This document shows positions 22,527 through 31,641 of a stretch of DNA of 64,000 nt, in pieces. Positions within the stretch are counted from its first letter, which is position 1. The number at the start of each line of letters is the position of its first letter. A program made the position numbers and the translations under genes. Below the pieces are notes generated by a model. The model did no database searches. It worked only from the letters and a program-made list of their open reading frames with translations, and was not told the DNA's origin. Source of the DNA: CAYQNU01 sp964419055 (GTDB lineage Bacteria; Bacteroidota; Bacteroidia; Flavobacteriales_D; Parvicellaceae); the NCBI GenBank assembly GCA_964419055.1, contig CAYQNU010000014.1, positions 53,622-117,621 of the forward strand, read 5' to 3'.

Positions 22527-25073
22527 CTAGTTTAAAATTCGTTTAAATTCCTCTTTTGTGATACTTTCCAGTGAAATGGGTTCCTTAGAGACAGATGTTT
22601 CCTTATCATCTTTCTTCAGTTTGCTAAATTCATAGGAATCAATATAAACCATTCTATTAGAATTATCCAGGGCCAAAACCCCCGTTTTGTTAGCTTCATC
22701 ATAGCATATTTTCGGACTACCATAGGTAAGCACACCATTGTCTGTAAAGTCCATGACAATGAATTGATTTGCTTCAAAAGGTTCATTGTTTTCATCAAGG
22801 ATGTTCATGGCTAAAACAGATGGATTGTCCATTTTTCCAAAACGGTCGATGTTCCAAAGCCCAAAGGAACTAAGAATCACATTACGGATAACCGCATCAC
22901 CCTGCGTTTCGTTAGATTGCAGCCAACTTCTATATTCATTTTGAGTCAAAGACATCATTGCTTCATAGACGTCTAATTTTTTTTCAAACATTTTTTCAAT
23001 ATTTTTATTGGCCTTATCAATGGTTCGTTGATCTTTTTGAAATTTTTTCCAAAAAGTAAGGTAATTTTTTTGTTCTCTATCAAATGAACCATTACCGCTA
23101 AGTTTAACGGGTAATTCAAACAACGTATCATTAAAAACGAATGTGGCTACAAAACAGTCTTTTTGGGTATCAATTTCAAATGAAAAATCAACAAGCGGAA
23201 TATTGTAACCAAAATGATTTTTCATTCTTCTTGAGTAATTTATTTTTTTTTGAGTATATTTTTTATTAAAGGCTTTAACATCTTTTTGAGCTTGTTTTAG
23301 TTTTATTGGATCATAATATTTGAAAATATTTTCTTTAAACAAAATATTGGGATGTAATATAACCGTCTCATTTGCATTGGCCGATTTTCTATAAAAAGTA
23401 AGGTAATTCATACTTTTAATATCAAAATAAATATTTTGAGGCACTAAAGTTGGTTTTGGAATATTCATTCGTGCTGTTGGCATAAAAGCCGCAATATTTG
23501 TTGAAAAGGTTGTATCAATAGACGAAGCTTGTTCAAACTGCCAAGTCATGGTAGAATCATTAAAAGAATATTCGTTAAAATCGGTATCTGAAGAAGTAGA
23601 ATTGAAATCTACAGAAATAGGGTTTGAAGCATTAGGAAAAACAGCTGTTCCATTACTTGTTTGAGCATTAAATTCAAACATTCCGCCACTTTCAAAAGTG
23701 CTGCTGATACCACCACTGTCATATTTCATGGGAATTCCAGATAAAAAGATGTCCACAGGATTTCTAAATTCTCGATACGTAACAACAACAGGTTCTTTTA
23801 CTAGATTTCCATTGGCGTTTACAAAAGCATTTTTAGGTATGTTGATCGTTGTTTTGTCATAAAGAAAAATCACGGGTTCATTGGATTTAACCGTTATAAC
23901 GGTATCTGAAATTGTTAAATGCTCACGAAACGGAGTTATGGTTTTGTTTGGAATTGTTTCTGAGGTGTTTTCTATTTCAGGCGCAGGAGCGTAATTATTG
24001 CTTAAAATTTCGACATTTGGGAAATTCGAAACAATTTTTTTCCATTCTTCTTCCGAAAAATTATTGTCATACAAAACCAATTGTTTGAGATAAGGAAAAT
24101 CTTGCTGTGAAATGGGTAGAGCAGACAATTGATTACCAGAAAGATTGAGATAGGTTAGTTTATCCAATAATTTCAATTCTTCGGTTAGTTCGCCAAAACA
24201 ATTGTTAAGTGTCACTTCCGTTAGGGAAGGTGCCGTTGCCAAAACGGGTAAAATGGTTTTGAATTGAGTTTCTGGACAATCTTTAAAAGTAATGGATTGC
24301 AAATACTTGTTGTCACTAATTGTAGGTGATAGTTGTGAGATAAAACTGTTGGAAATATATAATGAGAACGATTTTATATTTCCAAAACTCGCAGGTAGAG
24401 TATCTTTTAAATGACTGAATTTTACCTCGTTTAGATTTTTAAGTGCCATGAGATTGAGGCACACATTTTTCATATCCAAATTGGGATTGTTTTCAAGATT
24501 TAAATACTTTAGATTTTTCATTTTGTAGAGTGTAAAATCCAAACTACTGAGTTGATTAGCGCTTAAATCTAAATCTTCTAATTTTTTTAATTTACCTAAA
24601 TAAAACGGAATGTCCATTAAAGCATTGTTGCTCACATTCAAAGTTGTAAGTTCTTTCATTTGCCCAACGCTATAGGGAAGATACACCAATGCACAATTTG
24701 AAATATTTAAGTGTTTCAATTCCAGCTTACTCAAATTCGGAAAACATTCGGTCAATTCTATCGTTGGATTGTCGCTCAAATTGAGGGAATTTAGTTTTTT
24801 AAGAGAAGCTATTTCTTTGGGAATGCTCACAATTGAATTGGAAGAAAGATCCAACTTTTCTAGATTTGAAAAATGAAATACATTTTGGGGTATTTCCGAT
24901 AAGTTGATCGCAGATAAATACACATTTTCAACAGATAGCGTATCAAGTGTGTTTAATTGCTCAATGGAATAAACCGTCTTTTGCCCTTTAACCTCTAAAT
25001 CATTGGTTATTAAACTATTTACAGCTACGCCTGAGCTGACCAGTACTAATGAGCTGACAATGAGTGTTTTCAT
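22527..25073 (-). CDS. Leucine-rich-repeat surface/periplasmic protein
   Basis: 848 aa. N-terminal hydrophobic signal 1-20. Residues ~45-350 are about 12 leucine-rich repeats of the short bacterial type (LEKLDLSSNSIVSIPKEIASLKKL, LTTLNVSNNALMDIPFYLGKLKKL). The C-terminal half (~375-848) is unrelated: a beta-rich segment (ITVKSNEPVIFLYDKTTINIPKNAFVNANG) followed by a Lys/Asn-rich charged region. The LRR part likely binds protein; the rest is unrecognised. First gene of a two-gene operon with the CAP-like gene. No T9SS tail is visible. Confidence 0.75.
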   Translation of the reverse strand: MKTLIVSSLVLVSSGVAVNSLITNDLEVKGQKTVYSIEQLNTLDTLSVENVYLSAINLSEIPQNVFHFSNLEKLDLSSNSIVSIPKEIASLKKLNSLNLSDNPTIELTECFPNLSKLELKHLNISNCALVYLPYSVGQMKELTTLNVSNNALMDIPFYLGKLKKLEDLDLSANQLSSLDFTLYKMKNLKYLNLENNPNLDMKNVCLNLMALKNLNEVKFSHLKDTLPASFGNIKSFSLYISNSFISQLSPTISDNKYLQSITFKDCPETQFKTILPVLATAPSLTEVTLNNCFGELTEELKLLDKLTYLNLSGNQLSALPISQQDFPYLKQLVLYDNNFSEEEWKKIVSNFPNVEILSNNYAPAPEIENTSETIPNKTITPFREHLTISDTVITVKSNEPVIFLYDKTTINIPKNAFVNANGNLVKEPVVVTYREFRNPVDIFLSGIPMKYDSGGISSTFESGGMFEFNAQTSNGTAVFPNASNPISVDFNSTSSDTDFNEYSFNDSTMTWQFEQASSIDTTFSTNIAAFMPTARMNIPKPTLVPQNIYFDIKSMNYLTFYRKSANANETVILHPNILFKENIFKYYDPIKLKQAQKDVKAFNKKYTQKKINYSRRMKNHFGYNIPLVDFSFEIDTQKDCFVATFVFNDTLFELPVKLSGNGSFDREQKNYLTFWKKFQKDQRTIDKANKNIEKMFEKKLDVYEAMMSLTQNEYRSWLQSNETQGDAVIRNVILSSFGLWNIDRFGKMDNPSVLAMNILDENNEPFEANQFIVMDFTDNGVLTYGSPKICYDEANKTGVLALDNSNRMVYIDSYEFSKLKKDDKETSVSKEPISLESITKEEFKRILN

Positions 25074-25191
25074 AATTTCAAAGGTTTAGGTGAGACATGT
25101 AGTATAACAAATAACACTGCCAATTAGTTACACCACTAACAAAAAATATATTACTATATTGTATTTATAAGTCTAAAAAAGCGAGAATAGA

Positions 25192-26445
25192 TTATTCCAT
25201 TTTTTTAATCATATTGAAACTGAACCAACCCAAAGTAAGAATGATAACAATCATAACAATCCAAAGCCAAATAGAATTAATCTCCCAATTTTGTTGGGTT
25301 TTTTCTGAGGCAATTGGCGCAGATGCGTCAACTAGATTGCCCAATTGTAAGGTAGTGAGTTGGTCAGGTATTTTACTTTCAAAATAGGCAAGATCATACT
25401 CAGGAGCCAAACTGTTTTCATTTCCATAACACAAATAATAGGAGGCTTCTTCCTCAAAACGCACGATCATTTCATACACCAAACCGCTGGTTTCTATAGA
25501 TTCAATAGTCAACGGTTTATTATCTTTATTTTCAATTTCAATTTTGAAATGTCGGGCAATGATGGGAGGGAACGTAAGTTTGTTCTCTTCCAAAGAATTA
25601 AAAACACCTGATGATAGGGGAGTGTACTGTAATTCACATCCTTCTTTGGTTTGGATACTATCATGTGCATAAAAAAGGGTATAGGGTCTATAAAAATCTA
25701 AGGTATCTGTAATTTTTACAGCAATTGCATTGACCCAAAGAGGTGTTTTTAAATCAACATTTAGGAAACTCATTTTTAGTTGATTATCGTTGAGTTGCTG
25801 AGGGATTGTTTTTCCATAACTTCTATAATTACCTTCTATTTGTTCATCTTGTATCAAACGTATTGAAGACAGTGAAGGCAAAACCGAACTGCTGAAATGA
25901 ATGCGATAATAGGCGAATTGTGCGGGTTCAAAGTGAACGGTTGAATAAGAAAAATGGGTTTCTTCATTACTGATGGAGAGAATTCTGTAATTTTCTACCA
26001 AGGTAAACCATTCTTGTTGGTTTTGACTGCCTTCAACAGCTATGCGCCAATCATAATTTTCTTGTAAAATAGAAAGTTCTAATTGATTGATTATTTGTGG
26101 TGAGGAAATAGCCAGGGTTACATAATAGCCTTTTTCATTTTTGGATGAATTAATGATTTCAGCATCTTTTTCAGTTTTTACTATCCCTTCATTTTTATAC
26201 CGCAATAAAAAAGGAGCTTCGATGGTATCATTATTAGAGGTGATACCAATGATCCTAATATCTGAAAAATCAGGTTTTATTTTTCCGAAAAGGTGATTGG
26301 GTAGTTCTATTTTGTGCCATTGACTTTCAATGCCTTGTAGCTCTTGATAAAAACCAAAACCTTTTAATTGAGCATGAAATAAACCTCCCCATTGGAAATA
26401 GGTTAGCAACAGTAAACAAACTAATTTACAAAAGTTTGGTATCAT
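25192..26445 (-). CDS. DUF3999 family membrane-anchored protein
   Basis: 417 aa. Signal peptide 1-26; a single C-terminal membrane helix near 394-414 (NSIWLWIVMIVIILTLGWFSF) and a long beta-rich extracytoplasmic part. Residues such as KIELPNHLFGKIKPDFSDIRIIG and FYRPYTLFY fit DUF3999. Its ATG lies 20 bases inside the end of the DUF2339 gene. DUF2339 and DUF3999 genes are neighbours in many genomes, so a shared envelope function is likely, but its nature is unknown. Confidence 0.8.
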   Translation of the reverse strand: MIPNFCKLVCLLLLTYFQWGGLFHAQLKGFGFYQELQGIESQWHKIELPNHLFGKIKPDFSDIRIIGITSNNDTIEAPFLLRYKNEGIVKTEKDAEIINSSKNEKGYYVTLAISSPQIINQLELSILQENYDWRIAVEGSQNQQEWFTLVENYRILSISNEETHFSYSTVHFEPAQFAYYRIHFSSSVLPSLSSIRLIQDEQIEGNYRSYGKTIPQQLNDNQLKMSFLNVDLKTPLWVNAIAVKITDTLDFYRPYTLFYAHDSIQTKEGCELQYTPLSSGVFNSLEENKLTFPPIIARHFKIEIENKDNKPLTIESIETSGLVYEMIVRFEEEASYYLCYGNENSLAPEYDLAYFESKIPDQLTTLQLGNLVDASAPIASEKTQQNWEINSIWLWIVMIVIILTLGWFSFNMIKKME

Positions 26446-28807
26446 CCGATTCGGCTATTAAATGTTTGTATTTATTGTAAAGAAACGAAATAATAAGCAA
26501 AACAACACCCAACACTAAAAATATGATGGTTTTGGGTATCGTATCTAAATGCACAATATCAACAAAAAACAACTTAACTAAGGTAGCAAAAAAGAGAACA
26601 ATGCCTCCATAACGAAGGTGATTTTTGTTTTTTTTAAATATCCCCATTAAAATGAGCATCAAGGCATACAATCCAAACAAAATGCTGAGTCCGTATTGAG
26701 GATTGAGCACCGAGTATTTTAAATCGTCAACTATTTCAAAACTGGCAAAAGTCAAAATACAACTATGAAGTACTGCATCGAAAGCTCTACTCAAATTTAA
26801 TCCAATAAAGGAAGCTTTACTGTATCTAAATAGCATCCAAACTACTGCAAACGATAACCCAATTGAAAGGTACCTAAAATACAAAAAGTTGAAGACCGAA
26901 AGTTCATTTTGTGCACCCGATAGTGAATAATATTGGTCTCTTAATATGCTAAATGTAGGCATTCCTATTGATAAAAAGATTACCAAGGTGATGAGAGAAA
27001 GTACCATTACTACATAACTCAATAATAGTCGTTTTAGGTAATAAAAATTGAACAAACCTAAAAGTATGACAAAAACCAGCGAATAACCCATTATCCAAAC
27101 ACTGGTGAGGTGAGGAATGTAGCTTACCGGAGGAATGAGTGCATTATGAAACAAGGCAAAATTACTTTGCAGTTTTATTTGATTCCAATAATTGATTATT
27201 TCTAACCCAAAGCTGAGATACAATCCTAAAATAAAAACAGCTGGAGCAAATATGGAAAGCAACTCTTTGAGCGTGTTATCGATATCTTGAATTTTGATTG
27301 CTGAACGGTATTTTTGGAGTGTAAACGTAATAAAACCAAAGGAACTGGTAAATAATAGAGACGTCATGAATACAGGATTAAAAAATAGCATCGATGTGCT
27401 TAGTTTATAGGGGTTGTAGTTAATTTGCCAATAATTAGTGATGCTGGCCAATGCAATAAACATTACTGGAAAAGACATATATTCATACATAGCAATGCTT
27501 TTTGACCTACCTATCCAAAACAAAATGGCTGCTTCGGCCGACCAAATTAAGGTTACCCAATTACCCTCAAATTGGATTGGAATGGCAATGGTGATGAAAA
27601 TGAGTACCAAAGCAATAATCAAATAAAAAATGTTTTTGTCTCCCAATTCTTTTTTGGAAACGTAATAGCCCATTAAAAAGTGTAATAGCGCATTTCCTAA
27701 GGTAAAAAGACCTAAAAAATGGTTGGTAATGGCATTGTTAATAAAAATGGTATATCCAAAACCAAAGAAAATAAAGGAATTACTCATTAAAAGAACGATG
27801 TCAGTGTAGGAATATTTTTCTTTGTTGTAGAGTTTATACAATAGAAAAGTGGCATAAAATAGCCCAAAAAATACACTTAAAAAGGTAAGCCCAAGTACAA
27901 AATGTTGCTGAGGAGAATAGCTCGTTATAAACCAAATTCCATAAATGAGCCAAGTGATGCTAAAGGAAACAAAATACAGTGATTTCCAATATTTCTTGAG
28001 CGAGATGATTAAAATACCAAAATTTACGAGTGTCATATAGGTGAACATAACCGCCACTCGACCCGTTCCATCACTGAGAAGAAATGGTATGGTATAAGCA
28101 CCCACCAATCCAAAATGAGCAATGATTGGTTTATCGTATTTGAGTGCAGCAAATACCGTAAAAACGGTAAAAATGACCATTATCAAAAATGTAACTAATT
28201 GAGGAAATAACTGGTAGTAATTATAGGCTGCAAAGGTGAGAAAGTAGTTGATGGCCATAGCGCCACTTAACAATACTGCACTAAAATTGAGGTAGTTTTT
28301 TTTGAGTTTAATGGCAAAAGCCAACAGTCCAAATCCTACTAAATAACCTAAAATGATGCGAGTAATTGGGCTAATAAGTTGATGATCAATTACGTATTTA
28401 GCACCAATCACCACTCCAATGATGGTAATAATGATTCCTATTTTGCTGAATAAGTTTTCGCCAATAAATTTTTCTAAGCCCGATTTGTTTACCTCAAATG
28501 TAGGAGTTTTGCTGGTCTTTTTTTCAAAAAACTCCTCATCATTTTTAGGGTCAACCTTTTTCTTTTTGGGTGCTTCCAAAGCATAATTTACTACTGCAAT
28601 GGGTTCTTCTCTTACCGTTACTTTTTCAATTGGGGGAGCCGTAATTACCGGTTTTATTTCCGCTTCAAAACGTAAGGTAGGTTTTTCTTTTAGCTCGTTT
28701 AGTTCTCTTTTGAGCTGCGTCATTTCTGTTGAAAAAAGTTCGTGTTTTTTGAGCAACACTTCTAACTTAGCAGCTAATAAATTAATCCGTTCCTGTTCAG
28801 GTGTCAT
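26426..28807 (-). CDS. DUF2339 polytopic membrane protein
   Basis: 793 aa. Residues 1-45 are a coiled coil (QERINLLAAKLEVLLKKHELF), 60-110 a Lys/Pro-rich linker, and from ~130 on about twenty hydrophobic helices (KIGIIITIIGVVIGAKYVI, LGYLVGFGLLAFAIKL, IIFLVLGVVLLIISFLY). This is the pattern of DUF2339. It is the first gene of the pair with DUF3999, overlapping it by 20 bases. Function unknown. Confidence 0.85.
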   Translation of the reverse strand: MTPEQERINLLAAKLEVLLKKHELFSTEMTQLKRELNELKEKPTLRFEAEIKPVITAPPIEKVTVREEPIAVVNYALEAPKKKKVDPKNDEEFFEKKTSKTPTFEVNKSGLEKFIGENLFSKIGIIITIIGVVIGAKYVIDHQLISPITRIILGYLVGFGLLAFAIKLKKNYLNFSAVLLSGAMAINYFLTFAAYNYYQLFPQLVTFLIMVIFTVFTVFAALKYDKPIIAHFGLVGAYTIPFLLSDGTGRVAVMFTYMTLVNFGILIISLKKYWKSLYFVSFSITWLIYGIWFITSYSPQQHFVLGLTFLSVFFGLFYATFLLYKLYNKEKYSYTDIVLLMSNSFIFFGFGYTIFINNAITNHFLGLFTLGNALLHFLMGYYVSKKELGDKNIFYLIIALVLIFITIAIPIQFEGNWVTLIWSAEAAILFWIGRSKSIAMYEYMSFPVMFIALASITNYWQINYNPYKLSTSMLFFNPVFMTSLLFTSSFGFITFTLQKYRSAIKIQDIDNTLKELLSIFAPAVFILGLYLSFGLEIINYWNQIKLQSNFALFHNALIPPVSYIPHLTSVWIMGYSLVFVILLGLFNFYYLKRLLLSYVVMVLSLITLVIFLSIGMPTFSILRDQYYSLSGAQNELSVFNFLYFRYLSIGLSFAVVWMLFRYSKASFIGLNLSRAFDAVLHSCILTFASFEIVDDLKYSVLNPQYGLSILFGLYALMLILMGIFKKNKNHLRYGGIVLFFATLVKLFFVDIVHLDTIPKTIIFLVLGVVLLIISFLYNKYKHLIAESDDTKLL

Positions 28808-28900
28808 AGAGTAGGTTTATTCAAATGAATGTGTAAAGCACCCATTCATTTGTTTTTGGAATCGTAGTACGAAGATATGATAGGTTGGGTTACCAAAATC

Positions 28901-29557
28901 CTATTCAATGCGAATGGTTTCCCCTAAAAATTTAGGTTCATTTCCAAATAAGTAGTCCAAAACCACTTTAACACGGGCCATTTTTTCACGCATTTGGGTT
29001 TTAAAGCCAAAATAGGCGTTTACATCTTTGGCATTGTAACCCACAGCTTCCATATCGTTGCAATGCGCAATAAAAATAGCACGTTCGTTATGAAATTGCT
29101 GAGAGATAATGGTAATCTTGGTTTCTCCAAAGATTTCTTTGCATCGAACTACCGAATCCCAAGTTCTAAAACCGGCATAGTCCAAGAAAATTTTATTGGC
29201 AGGTACACCCAAGGCTATTAAATCATCTCTCATCATGGTGGGTTCGTCATATTCTTTACGGCTGTTGTCGCCACTGACCAAAATAAAGTCAATTTTTCCT
29301 GATTGATACAGTTCAAAAGCTGCTTCTATTCGGTATTTGAAATAATAATTTTCGTAACCATTGGCCAAAAACTTCGAAGTGCCCAACACCAATCCAACTC
29401 TATTGTGTGGAATATCCTCCACCGAATTGTAGGTAAATTGGCTCTTATTACTTACCATCAAATTGGCTGTAATGGCAAAAATAAGTACCAAACCCAATAA
29501 AACCAGCGTAATTTGAATGGTTCGTTTAAGTTTTTTATGGTTAGGGAGAAATTTCAT
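28901..29557 (-). CDS. SanA/ElyC-like DUF218 envelope protein
   Basis: 218 aa. One N-terminal membrane helix near 12-33, then a DUF218 domain: RVGLVLGTSKFLANGYENYYFKYRIEAAFELYQSGK, ILVSGDNSRKEYDEPTMMRDDLIALGVPANKIFLDYAGFRTWDSV, ITIISQQFHNERAIFIA. This is the SanA type (vancomycin high-temperature exclusion). SanA supports the envelope barrier in E. coli; the catalytic activity is not known. Stands alone. Confidence 0.88.
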   Translation of the reverse strand: MKFLPNHKKLKRTIQITLVLLGLVLIFAITANLMVSNKSQFTYNSVEDIPHNRVGLVLGTSKFLANGYENYYFKYRIEAAFELYQSGKIDFILVSGDNSRKEYDEPTMMRDDLIALGVPANKIFLDYAGFRTWDSVVRCKEIFGETKITIISQQFHNERAIFIAHCNDMEAVGYNAKDVNAYFGFKTQMREKMARVKVVLDYLFGNEPKFLGETIRIE

Positions 29558-29673
29558 TTCGGATAATTAAAGGTATTTACGTGTAACTTAAAAAAACTGT
29601 TTTTGGAACACGAATATATCATTTATTTTTTATAAGTTGGTAATATATCTCATTACAAGATGTCCTTCAGTCC

Positions 29674-29748
29674 GTTCGAGTAATTTTCGTAGATTTTACA
29701 TTGATTTTGATGAAAAATCGATTGTAAAATAGAAAATTGTATCGAGAA
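29674..29748. repeat. Long imperfect palindrome downstream of yigZ
   Basis: ATTTTACA-TGATTTT (29693-29708) faces AAAATCGATTGTAAAAT (29714-29730) with one mismatch and one bulge, and outer parts CGA-ATTTTC / GAAAAT-TCG extend the symmetry to about 75 bases. It covers the 29558-29781 spacer between the SanA-like gene and yigZ; the shape is that of a mobile palindromic (REP/MITE-like) unit. Confidence 0.5.
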
Positions 29749-29781
29749 CAGACTCGAAGACACGCACTAATTCTGTTACTA

Positions 29782-30384
29782 TTAAACGTCCGTGTGGTGC
29801 ACTTCTATACCCTGTAGGGATTGAAATAACGTTATCATCGATTCTTTTTTGTGTATCGGAAATTCTAAGGTGAACGAACACGAAGCACCAAAATCTTGAT
29901 GGATAATCGTCAGTTTTTGGTGATGGATGATTTGATTGATTTGAGCCGTTTGTTCGTATCCAAAAATCACGGTGAGGGTGGTCGTGATTTCTTTTTCTAT
30001 CATTTCTGCTGCTAAGAGAGCTTCTTTTGCCGCTTCTTTATAAGCAGTTATTAATCCGCCAACACCCAATTTAGTGCCTCCGTAGTAACGAACCACCACT
30101 ACCGCCAATTGGGTGACTTCAAAAGAAAGTAATTGACCATAAATTGGTTTCCCACCTGTATTGGCAGGTTCACCATCATCACTGTATCGATATAGACTTC
30201 CGTTTGGTTTCAGCCTAAAAGCATAACAATAATGCACCGCATCGGGATGTAATGATTTGAATTCGGCTAATTTTCGTTTAAACGTTTCTTCGTCTTCAAT
30301 AGGAAAAGCAAAACCTAAAAACGTGCTGCCTTTTTCTTTATAAACCCCTTCTGAGGGCGCTACTATTGTTTTGAATCTATCCAT
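29782..30384 (-). CDS. yigZ: YigZ/IMPACT family protein
   Basis: 200 aa. N-terminal UPF0029 domain with the family signatures VHYCYAFRLKPNGSLYRYSDDGEPANTGGKPI and VVRYYGGTKLGVGGLITAYKEAAKEAL, and a C-terminal ferredoxin-like domain (TTTLTVIFGYEQTAQI). Relatives of yeast Yih1/mouse IMPACT; the bacterial role is unclear. Single gene, ends near the palindrome at 29674-29748. Confidence 0.93.
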   Translation of the reverse strand: MDRFKTIVAPSEGVYKEKGSTFLGFAFPIEDEETFKRKLAEFKSLHPDAVHYCYAFRLKPNGSLYRYSDDGEPANTGGKPIYGQLLSFEVTQLAVVVVRYYGGTKLGVGGLITAYKEAAKEALLAAEMIEKEITTTLTVIFGYEQTAQINQIIHHQKLTIIHQDFGASCSFTLEFPIHKKESMITLFQSLQGIEVHHTDV

Positions 30385-30481
30385 TTAAGTGATTTCTATA
30401 CTAAAAATGTATTGAATTATATAGGTAATTAGCCAACTAACTATATATAACATTTTTCAAGTTTATAAAATGTATTTTTTT

Positions 30482-30617
30482 ACCACATAGGCACATAGAA
30501 TTGAAACTATAAAGTTTAAGATAGAAGCGTTGCTTTTCACATAGATGGCTCTGAAAAACGAAGTTTTTACTATGTATATACTTTTGATAATCAGTTTTAT
30601 CTATGTGGCTATGTGGT
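30482..30617. mobile_element. Small non-coding element with terminal inverted repeats (MITE-like)
   Basis: 136 bases with 18-bp ends that are reverse complements except for one mismatch: ACCACATAGGCACATAGA at 30482-30499 and TCTATGTGGCTATGTGGT at 30600-30617. An internal 20-mer at 30516-30535 recurs at 14034-14053. It makes up most of the 375-base gene-free stretch 30385-30759. A 63-codon minus-strand ORF through it is not credible. Confidence 0.65.
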
Positions 30618-30759
30618 TTTATATTCAATATTTAATTTGGTGATAATTATTTGATTTAGTAAGTGTATTAATAACTAAGGAATTTAATTTAAATGTGAAA
30701 TAATTGAAGCGATAAAAAAAATAAAAATGATTTAAAGAATTTGATTTAAAGAGGGCACT

Positions 30760-31641
30760 TTACCATTGAATTCTATTTCCAAATGAGATTACCGCAATGG
30801 CCAACACCGCAAAACCTATTCCCATCCAATTGCCTTTGGTAAGTTTTTCTTTGTAAAAAGCCAATCCAATTAACGAAGAAAGCACAATCACTCCCATAGA
30901 GACCAACGGAAACACTTCGGAAGGTTGTAATTGTGAATTTTTGATAGCATCGGACATATAATACAAGCAACCAAAATTGGGAACTCCTAAAGCGATTCCC
31001 CAAAGAATGTTTTTGGCTTCGATTGGGGCAGGAGAGGACAACGATTTTCCGGTAAGAATGATTAAACCCGTAAGCGCTGCAAAGAAAAATAACACGACAA
31101 AAAACAAACTAACCTCACCATCAGAAACATATAATTTTCGGGCATCTGTAAAAAAACTATCGGCAATACCTTGTCCAATGAAAATAACAATGATGATCCA
31201 TAAATAACTTTTATTAAAACTCAATTTACCTCCTTTTGTTGAGGCAAAATAAATACCCATTATTCCCAGTACAACACCAACTATTTTATAAATCGAAATA
31301 GCATCATCCTTATAGAGCCACATAGAAACGGCAACGGTAATGACCAAGGCCATTTTGTTGGCAATGGTAGCAACGGTAATGCCTACTTTTTGGGTGCCAA
31401 AAGCATAAAAATTAAAGGTAATGATGAATAATACACCAATTACGATGCTGTGCAATAGCCAATCGGCTTTAAGAATGGTAGAAATGGAGAAATGCGTATC
31501 AAAAAAAAACAAACTAAGTGTGCCTGCAGTAATGTAATTGATAATAAGTGCTTGCATATTATCAACTTTATAACGGTCAAAAAACTTGAATAATATAATT
31601 AAACAAGAGAACAATAAAATGGTAATGAGAATACTAAGCAT
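30760..31641 (-). CDS. DMT/EamA-family transporter
   Basis: 293 aa with about ten hydrophobic helices in two halves (e.g. ILITILLFSCLIILFKFF, SYLWIIIVIFIGQGIADSFF, GVIVLSSLIGLAFYKEKLT) and the GxxLGIMGIYFA motif near the middle, typical of EamA drug/metabolite transporters. Start chosen at ATG 31641 (MLSILITILL); the frame is open further up inside ribD. It overlaps the end of ribD by 8 bases, so it is translationally coupled and may export or import a flavin-related compound. The substrate is not known. Confidence 0.83.
   Translation of the reverse strand: MLSILITILLFSCLIILFKFFDRYKVDNMQALIINYITAGTLSLFFFDTHFSISTILKADWLLHSIVIGVLFIITFNFYAFGTQKVGITVATIANKMALVITVAVSMWLYKDDAISIYKIVGVVLGIMGIYFASTKGGKLSFNKSYLWIIIVIFIGQGIADSFFTDARKLYVSDGEVSLFFVVLFFFAALTGLIILTGKSLSSPAPIEAKNILWGIALGVPNFGCLYYMSDAIKNSQLQPSEVFPLVSMGVIVLSSLIGLAFYKEKLTKGNWMGIGFAVLAIAVISFGNRIQW

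Noticed and set aside
29668..29760. Possible tRNA or structured RNA because of GTTCGAG and the strong symmetry
   Set aside because: No acceptor stem, anticodon arm or CCA; symmetry is that of a plain palindrome.
30437..30628. A 63-codon minus-strand ORF across the small inverted-repeat element
   Set aside because: It covers the terminal repeats, has no family features and no promoter.
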